DNA from: Prevotella sp. | GTDB taxonomy: Bacteria; Bacteroidota; Bacteroidia; Bacteroidales; Bacteroidaceae | NCBI GenBank assembly: GCA_022511055.1 | Contig: JAFLSH010000132.1 | Location: 1-8,227, forward strand | Length of the DNA: 8,227 nucleotides | Reading direction: 5' to 3' | Shown: positions 3,965-8,227 of the stretch, one piece after another | How positions within the stretch are numbered: position 1 is the first letter of the stretch | Layout of the letters: each line of letters starts with the position of its first letter | The notes under the pieces: generated by a model | The model's input: the letters and a program-made list of their open reading frames with translations, nothing else | What the model was told of the DNA's origin: nothing | The model's database searches: none | Translations under genes and position numbers: made by a program

Positions 3965-6154
3965 CTATTTCAGCCAGCGGTTGAGCCAGTCGAAGTAGGT
4001 GCGCTGCCAGAGTATGCCGTTCTGCGGTTTGAGTACCCAGTGATTCTCATCGGGGAAAATCAGCAGCTCGGCGGGAATGCCGCGCAGGCGGGCGGCATTG
4101 AAGGCGCCCATGCCCTGGTTGTAGACAATGCGATAGTCCTTCTCGCCGTGAATGCAGAGAATGGGGGTGTCCCACTTGTCAACAAACTTGTGCGGTGAGT
4201 ACTCGTAGGTGCGGCGGGCGTTGGCCGACTGGTCTTTGTTCCAGAAGGCATCGTCATATTCCCAGTTGCTGAAGAACACTTCCTCGGTGTCGGTGTACAT
4301 CGACTCAAGATTGAAAGCACCATCGTGGGAAATGAATGCCTTGAAGCGCCCCTCGTGGTGGCCGGCCAGATAGTAGACACTGAAGCCGCCGAAGGAAGCG
4401 CCCACGCAGCCCAGGCGGTCTTTGTCGACATAAGGCAGGTTGTTGGCGGCATCGTCGATGGCAGCCAGATAGTCCTTCATGCACTGCCCGGTCCAGTCGC
4501 CGCTGATTTCCTCAAGCCACTCCTGACCAAAGCCGGGCAGACCGCGGCGGTTGGGGGCAACAACGATATAGCCCTGAGAGGCCATGATGAAGAAGTTCCA
4601 GCGATAGCTCCAGAACTGGCTGACCGGCGACTGCGGGCCGCCTTCGCAGAAGAGTAGGGTGGGGTACTTCTTGCTCTCGTCGAAGTTTGGCGGCAGGATA
4701 ATCCAGGTCAGCATCTCCTTGCCGTCGGTGGTCTTCACCCAACGCTGCTGAACGGTCGGCTTGCTTAGCTGGTCGAGAATATGCTTGTTCTCGTTGGTCA
4801 GCTGGGTGATGGTCGTGGTTTTCTTGATGTTAGGAGTCACTATATACAGGTCGGCAGGTGCGGTGTAGCTGTGCCGTTCCATGAGCAGCTGCTTCTTGTT
4901 GTTCATCAGGCGAACAGAGCCGAAGTCTGCCCACAGGTCGGTCAGCTGCTTCACTTCGCCCTTGGCAGTGATGGCATAGAGGTTGACCGTGCCGTGCCAG
5001 ACACCAATGAAGTAAATCATGGCCTCCTTGGAGTCGCTCCACACGAAATCGTCGACACTCGAGTCGAAGCTCTCCGTGAGATAGCGCTTCTCGCCAGTCG
5101 CCAAGTCATAGCAGCAGAGGCGGTTGCGGTCGGCTTCGTAGCCGTTGCGCTCCATGGAGAGCCAGGCCACGTACTTGCCGTCGGGCGAGAACTGCGGGTT
5201 GGTGTCGTAGCCGACATTGTTCTTCAGGTTTTCCGGCGCGTTCACCTTCTGGTGCTTCATGCTCTTGGTCGGGTCTGTCTGCGGCTCCACATATCCCTCT
5301 GGCTTACAGAGGTTTTTGGTCTTGCGGGTTTCAGTGTCGTAGAGATAGATGTCCGAGTCGGTCGAGATGGCGTAACTAAGCCCCGTCTTCTTGCGGCTGG
5401 TGTAGGCTATCTGCTTCGAGTCGTTGCTCCACGCCAGCTGCTCCATGCCGCCGAAGGGCTCCATGGGGCACTCGTAGGGCTCGCCCTCAAGCACGTCTGT
5501 GCCTGTGCCGCTGATGACTACGCCTGAGGCATCGGGGGTGGCGGCAACCTCATAGACAAAGGGGTGCTGGATTGACTCTACGTAGTGGTCCCAGTGGCGG
5601 TACATCAGGTCGGTCACCAGTCGGCCGGTAGCCTTTGGCAAGTCGGCGGGATTTTTCTTGATGACCTCATTGAAGTCGAGGCTGTGCAGCAGAATGACCT
5701 TGGTGCCGTCGGGCGAGAACTTGTAGCCCTCAATGTCCTTCGTCGTCTTGGAAATCTGCTGGCGGCCGGTGCCATCGGCATTCATAGTCCACAGCTGTCC
5801 TTCAGAGAGGAAGGCAATCTTGTTGTCCAGCCACGTGGGGTCGGTCTCTGATTTCGTGCCGGTGGTGAGCGTCTGCTGCCCCGTGCCGTCGGCATTGATA
5901 ACGCAGAGTTTCTGCTGGCTCTTGTTGGCCTTGACACTGTAGTAGCCCACCTGATAGACTATCTGCCGCCCGTCGGCAGAGGCTTCTGCGGCTCCAATGC
6001 GCCCCATGGCCCAGAGGGCTTCGGGTGTCATGCGGCCGTTGCTGATGGTGATGTTTTGCTTGCCTATTTTCACGGTTTCTTCTTCTGCTGCTTTTGCGCT
6101 ACCGCCTGCTATCAGAAACGTGGCGATGGCTGCTGTCGTTAAAATGTGCTTCAT
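3965..6154 (-). CDS. dpp5: S9 family serine peptidase, dipeptidyl-peptidase 5-like, periplasmic
   Basis: The 729-residue precursor starts with a signal peptide (residues 1-22, likely cleaved after GGSAKA). A beta-propeller follows, with repeated SPDG/NADGTG blade motifs (about 87-91, 124-130, 147-150, 323-326), then an alpha/beta-hydrolase domain from about 470. The triad is complete: Ser587 in GASFGG, Asp673 in EKDYRI and His705 in DENHWV, with spacing almost the same as in P. gingivalis DPP5. Much of the protein matches that enzyme as I remember it, including PKATGRLVTDLMYRHWD and RTYEYSPHKFVDKWDTPIL. DPP5 removes dipeptides from peptide N-termini, preferring Ala or hydrophobic residues at P1, and supports growth on peptides. 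It follows enolase by 101 bases that contain the eno terminator, with only 23 bases between that U-run and this ATG and no clear promoter. A segment of about 30 residues (283-313) seems extra compared with the P. gingivalis protein. Confidence 0.93.
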   Translation of the reverse strand: MKHILTTAAIATFLIAGGSAKAAEEETVKIGKQNITISNGRMTPEALWAMGRIGAAEASADGRQIVYQVGYYSVKANKSQQKLCVINADGTGQQTLTTGTKSETDPTWLDNKIAFLSEGQLWTMNADGTGRQQISKTTKDIEGYKFSPDGTKVILLHSLDFNEVIKKNPADLPKATGRLVTDLMYRHWDHYVESIQHPFVYEVAATPDASGVVISGTGTDVLEGEPYECPMEPFGGMEQLAWSNDSKQIAYTSRKKTGLSYAISTDSDIYLYDTETRKTKNLCKPEGYVEPQTDPTKSMKHQKVNAPENLKNNVGYDTNPQFSPDGKYVAWLSMERNGYEADRNRLCCYDLATGEKRYLTESFDSSVDDFVWSDSKEAMIYFIGVWHGTVNLYAITAKGEVKQLTDLWADFGSVRLMNNKKQLLMERHSYTAPADLYIVTPNIKKTTTITQLTNENKHILDQLSKPTVQQRWVKTTDGKEMLTWIILPPNFDESKKYPTLLFCEGGPQSPVSQFWSYRWNFFIMASQGYIVVAPNRRGLPGFGQEWLEEISGDWTGQCMKDYLAAIDDAANNLPYVDKDRLGCVGASFGGFSVYYLAGHHEGRFKAFISHDGAFNLESMYTDTEEVFFSNWEYDDAFWNKDQSANARRTYEYSPHKFVDKWDTPILCIHGEKDYRIVYNQGMGAFNAARLRGIPAELLIFPDENHWVLKPQNGILWQRTYFDWLNRWLK

Positions 6155-6177
6155 GCTCTTGTGCTTGTTATTTGTTC

Positions 6178-6218
6178 AAAAAAGCCCCTGCCATTCGGAG
6201 TTGTACCGTGGCAGAGGC
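6178..6218 (-). terminator. Rho-independent terminator of eno
   Basis: On the minus strand GCCTCTGCCA (6218-6209) pairs with TGGCAGGGGC (6193-6184) over ten positions with one U-G wobble, then T6 (6183-6178). It lies 37 bases after the enolase stop and 23 bases before the peptidase ATG. Confidence 0.9.
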
Positions 6219-6255
6219 TCATTATTAAAAGTAAATACCCGGGAAGGTATGAATC

Positions 6256-7563
6256 TTACTTCAGCTTGGTGTAGCCGTACTTAGCCTGGCCGCCCAGCTG
6301 CTCCTCGATGCGGATAAGCTGGTTGTACTTAGCCATGCGGTCTGTACGCGAGAGTGAACCCGTCTTAATCTGGCCGCTGTTGGTAGCTACGGCGATGTCG
6401 GCAATCGTGGTGTCCTCGGTCTCGCCAGAGCGGTGAGAGGTAACGGTGGTGTAGCCGTGGCGGTGAGCCATCTCGATGGCATCGAGTGTCTCTGACAGTG
6501 AGCCAATCTGGTTTACCTTAATCAGAATAGAGTTGGCTGCGCCCATCTTGATACCTTTCTCCAGGAACTTCACGTTGGTAACGAACAGGTCGTCGCCCAC
6601 CAGCTGGCAGCGGCTGCCGATGCGCTCGGTCAGCTTCACCCAGTTGTCCCAGTCGTTCTCATCGAGACCGTCCTCGATAGAGTCGATAGGATACTTGGTG
6701 ATGAGCTGCTCCAGATAGTCAATCTGCTCAGCGGCAGAGAGCTTCTTGCCGTTGGGGTCCTTCTGCTTGCCGTTCTTCAGCTGGCGGTAGTCGTAGTACC
6801 ACTCGCCGTTCTCCTGCACAGCGAACTCAGAGGCAGCGCAGTCCATGGCAATCTTCACATCCTTGCCCGGCTCGTAGCCAGCGGCCTTGATAGCCTCGAT
6901 AATGGTGTCGAGTGCATCCTCGATGCCGTTGAAGTTGGGAGCGAAGCCACCCTCGTCGCCAACGGCGGTAGAGAGACCGCGAGCCTTCAGCAGCTTGGCC
7001 AGGTTGTGGAACACCTCAGCACCCATGCGAATGCCTTCCTTCTCAGAAGTTGCGCCGACCGGGCGAATCATGAACTCCTGGAAAGCAATGGGAGCATCAG
7101 AGTGAGCGCCGCCGTTCACAATGTTCATCATCGGAACAGGCAGGCTATAGGTGTTTGTTCCGCCGAGATAGCGGTACAGGGGAATCTGCAGATAGGCAGC
7201 AGCAGCGTGAGCCACGGCCAGGCTGACACCGAGAATGGCATTGGCACCCAGATTCTTCTTGGTGGGCGTGCCGTCGAGTTCGAGCATCTTGGCGTCAATC
7301 TTGCGCTGCTCCAGTGTAGACATACCGATAATGGCGGGTGCAATGACATTGTTGACATTCTCAACAGCCTTCTGGACACCCTTGCCCAGATAGCGACCCT
7401 TGTCGCCGTCGCGGAGTTCCAGAGCCTCGTTCTCACCTGTTGAAGCACCAGAGGGAACAGATGCACGGCCAACGAAGCCGCTCTCCAGAGTTACCTCAAC
7501 CTCTACTGTAGGATTACCACGTGAATCCAGAATCTCTCTTGCATGTACGTTTTCAATAATCAT
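6256..7563 (-). CDS. eno: Enolase (phosphopyruvate hydratase)
   Basis: The protein is a full-length 435-residue cytosolic glycolytic enzyme that interconverts 2-phosphoglycerate and phosphoenolpyruvate. The N-terminal motif ILDSRGNPTVEVEV (11-24) and the mobile loop SGASTG (38-43) are present. Glu204 in GDEGG and Lys349 in LIKVNQIGS are the expected acid/base residues. Asp241, Glu297 (SIEDG) and Asp324 (GDDLFVTN) are the expected magnesium ligands, and SHRSGETED (376-384) completes the active site. The family signature spans 346-359. A short lysine-rich stretch at about 262-274 may be a lineage-specific insertion. The ATG has no Shine-Dalgarno sequence but is preceded by an A/T-rich leader of about 40 bases, common in Bacteroidetes. 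It has its own promoter and terminator, so it is probably monocistronic apart from possible readthrough into the peptidase gene. Confidence 0.99.
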   Translation of the reverse strand: MIIENVHAREILDSRGNPTVEVEVTLESGFVGRASVPSGASTGENEALELRDGDKGRYLGKGVQKAVENVNNVIAPAIIGMSTLEQRKIDAKMLELDGTPTKKNLGANAILGVSLAVAHAAAAYLQIPLYRYLGGTNTYSLPVPMMNIVNGGAHSDAPIAFQEFMIRPVGATSEKEGIRMGAEVFHNLAKLLKARGLSTAVGDEGGFAPNFNGIEDALDTIIEAIKAAGYEPGKDVKIAMDCAASEFAVQENGEWYYDYRQLKNGKQKDPNGKKLSAAEQIDYLEQLITKYPIDSIEDGLDENDWDNWVKLTERIGSRCQLVGDDLFVTNVKFLEKGIKMGAANSILIKVNQIGSLSETLDAIEMAHRHGYTTVTSHRSGETEDTTIADIAVATNSGQIKTGSLSRTDRMAKYNQLIRIEEQLGGQAKYGYTKLK

Positions 7564-7607
7564 AATTTTGCGTTTATTTAAAGTTAAAATTCTGTTTTTT
7601 CAAGCCG

Positions 7608-7615
7608 CAAAGATA
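7608..7615 (-). promoter_or_regulatory. -7 element of the eno promoter
   Basis: TATCTTTG on the minus strand matches TAnnTTTG. Transcription should start near 7601, giving a leader of about 38 bases. No good -33 box lies at 18-19 bases; TTTTG at 7632-7628 is too close at 12 bases, so the upstream element is weak or unusual. Confidence 0.65.
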
Positions 7616-7635
7616 CAAAATAATTTGCAAAAGCA

Positions 7636-7653
7636 GTCAGACAACCGTCAGAC
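7636..7653. repeat. Two 7-bp direct repeats upstream of the eno promoter
   Basis: GTCAGAC occurs at 7636-7642 and 7647-7653, an 11-base period or about one helical turn. It covers the position where the missing -33 box would be and the bases just upstream of it. That is a plausible layout for a regulator site, but the repeats are short and chance is possible. Confidence 0.4.
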
Positions 7654-7666
7654 TTTAACCTAATTT

Positions 7667-7702
7667 AAAACCACAGGCAACAACATTGCTATGCAGACGT
7701 GG
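7667..7702 (-). terminator. Weak terminator candidate after the MgtC-family gene
   Basis: On the minus strand CCAC (7702-7699) can pair with GTGG (7674-7671) and an inner GCAA with TTGC, followed by TTTT. The stem is short and interrupted, so this is tentative. Confidence 0.3.
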
Positions 7703-7707
7703 CAAAA

Positions 7708-8187
7708 TCATTTGTTTTTCTTGATTTCGTCTTCGTCATAGTCGTTGCGCTCGTTGGGAAACACACGGTGGTGCAGGAAGTTCATCAGCTCCAGGCACAC
7801 CACCACCATGACCGTGGCCGCCGTGGCAACAGCATACATGCCCGCGCCCGCTGCCATGCCGATGGCCGCTGCTACCCACAGGCCCGCCGCCGTCGTCAGT
7901 CCACGCACCGCATTCTTCTGAAAGATGATACAGCCCGCACCGATGAAGCCGATGCCCGACACCACCTGTGCCGCTATGCGCGAGATGTCGTGGCGGGTGG
8001 CCTCTGTCAGCACCACGTCGTCGAAGCCGTGAGCTGACAGTATCATGAACATGCCAGAGCCCAGTCCGACTAAGAAGTGGGTGCGAAAACCGGCTTCCTT
8101 GGCCCGGTATTCGCGCTCCAGCCCGATAACTCCGCCCAGCATGGCGGCTATGAAGATGCGGAAAATGTAGTCTAATGTCATATCCAT
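7708..8187 (-). CDS. MgtC/SapB family membrane protein
   Basis: The 159-residue inner-membrane protein carries the conserved MgtC N-terminal domain: GGVIGLEREYRAKEAGFRTH (18-37), LVGLGS (39-44), RIAAQVVSGIGFIGAG (70-85) and GLTTAAGLWVAAAIGMAAG (96-114), with about four to five hydrophobic segments. It ends in a charged, probably cytoplasmic tail (DYDEDEIKKNK) and lacks the C-terminal ACT-like domain of Salmonella MgtC, so it is the short form. MgtC proteins are linked to growth at low magnesium, acid survival and control of the F-ATPase in enterobacteria and mycobacteria; the role in Bacteroidales is not established. The ATG at 8187 is chosen because it follows the promoter by about 22 bases; a second in-frame ATG two codons later is possible. 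It is probably a single-gene unit. Confidence 0.93.
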   Translation of the reverse strand: MDMTLDYIFRIFIAAMLGGVIGLEREYRAKEAGFRTHFLVGLGSGMFMILSAHGFDDVVLTEATRHDISRIAAQVVSGIGFIGAGCIIFQKNAVRGLTTAAGLWVAAAIGMAAGAGMYAVATAATVMVVVCLELMNFLHHRVFPNERNDYDEDEIKKNK

Positions 8188-8214
8188 GATTGTTGCTTTC
8201 TATAATATGTGGTG

Positions 8215-8222
8215 CAAAGATA
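8215..8222 (-). promoter_or_regulatory. -7 element of the MgtC-family gene promoter
   Basis: TATCTTTG on the minus strand matches TAnnTTTG and predicts a start near 8209. The -33 box would lie beyond the right end of the window. Confidence 0.65.
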
Positions 8223-8227
8223 CAAAA

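Noticed and set aside
4781..5527. A plus-strand frame of 248 codons opposite the peptidase gene.
   Set aside because: It lies fully antisense to a clear S9 peptidase with a complete catalytic triad. Long opposite-strand frames are common in such GC-rich codons.
7006..7443. Plus-strand frames opposite enolase.
   Set aside because: They are shadows of the highly conserved eno gene.
1..8227. CRISPR arrays, tRNA or rRNA genes, insertion sequences, integrases or phage genes.
   Set aside because: No regularly spaced repeats, tRNA-like cloverleaf, transposase motifs or terminal inverted repeats were found on either strand.

Overview
The window looks like chromosomal DNA from a Bacteroidales bacterium, most likely a Prevotella-type member of the Prevotellaceae. 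Three lines of evidence point there. Four promoter sites carry the Bacteroidetes -7 element TAnnTTTG (TATCTTTG three times, TACCTTTG once), one of them with a perfectly spaced TTTG -33 box. Most starts lack a Shine-Dalgarno sequence. The long S9 peptidase closely resembles Porphyromonas gingivalis DPP5. Apart from a gene tail at the left edge, every gene lies on the minus strand.

Layout, left to right. Positions 1-74 hold the last 23 codons of a plus-strand DUF418-type membrane protein. It converges on a two-gene minus-strand operon across a shared GC-rich terminator (151-180). The operon encodes an MBOAT O-acyltransferase (1090-2505) followed 5 bases later by a membrane-anchored SGNH-like protein (179-1084). 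This is the usual pairing for acylating an extracytoplasmic polysaccharide. Its promoter (2912-2941) lies about 400 bases upstream of the MBOAT start. The intervening leader has no convincing gene but contains long complementary segments that can form a closed 223-nt domain, with a 76-nt rod-like hairpin inside it and a second hairpin just before the start codon. It is the most interesting element in the window.

Next come a GNAT acetyltransferase (3084-3602) and, 4 bases upstream of it, a 56-residue protein (3607-3777). Together they look like a GNAT-type toxin-antitoxin operon with its own consensus promoter.

The right half is ordinary, more GC-rich backbone: a periplasmic dipeptidyl-peptidase 5-like enzyme (3965-6154), enolase (6256-7563) and a short MgtC/SapB-family membrane protein (7708-8187). 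Each has a terminator candidate after it, and eno and the MgtC-family gene have visible promoters.

No tRNA, rRNA, CRISPR array, transposase or integrase was found. The O-acylation operon and the GNAT pair may be an accessory insertion beside housekeeping genes.
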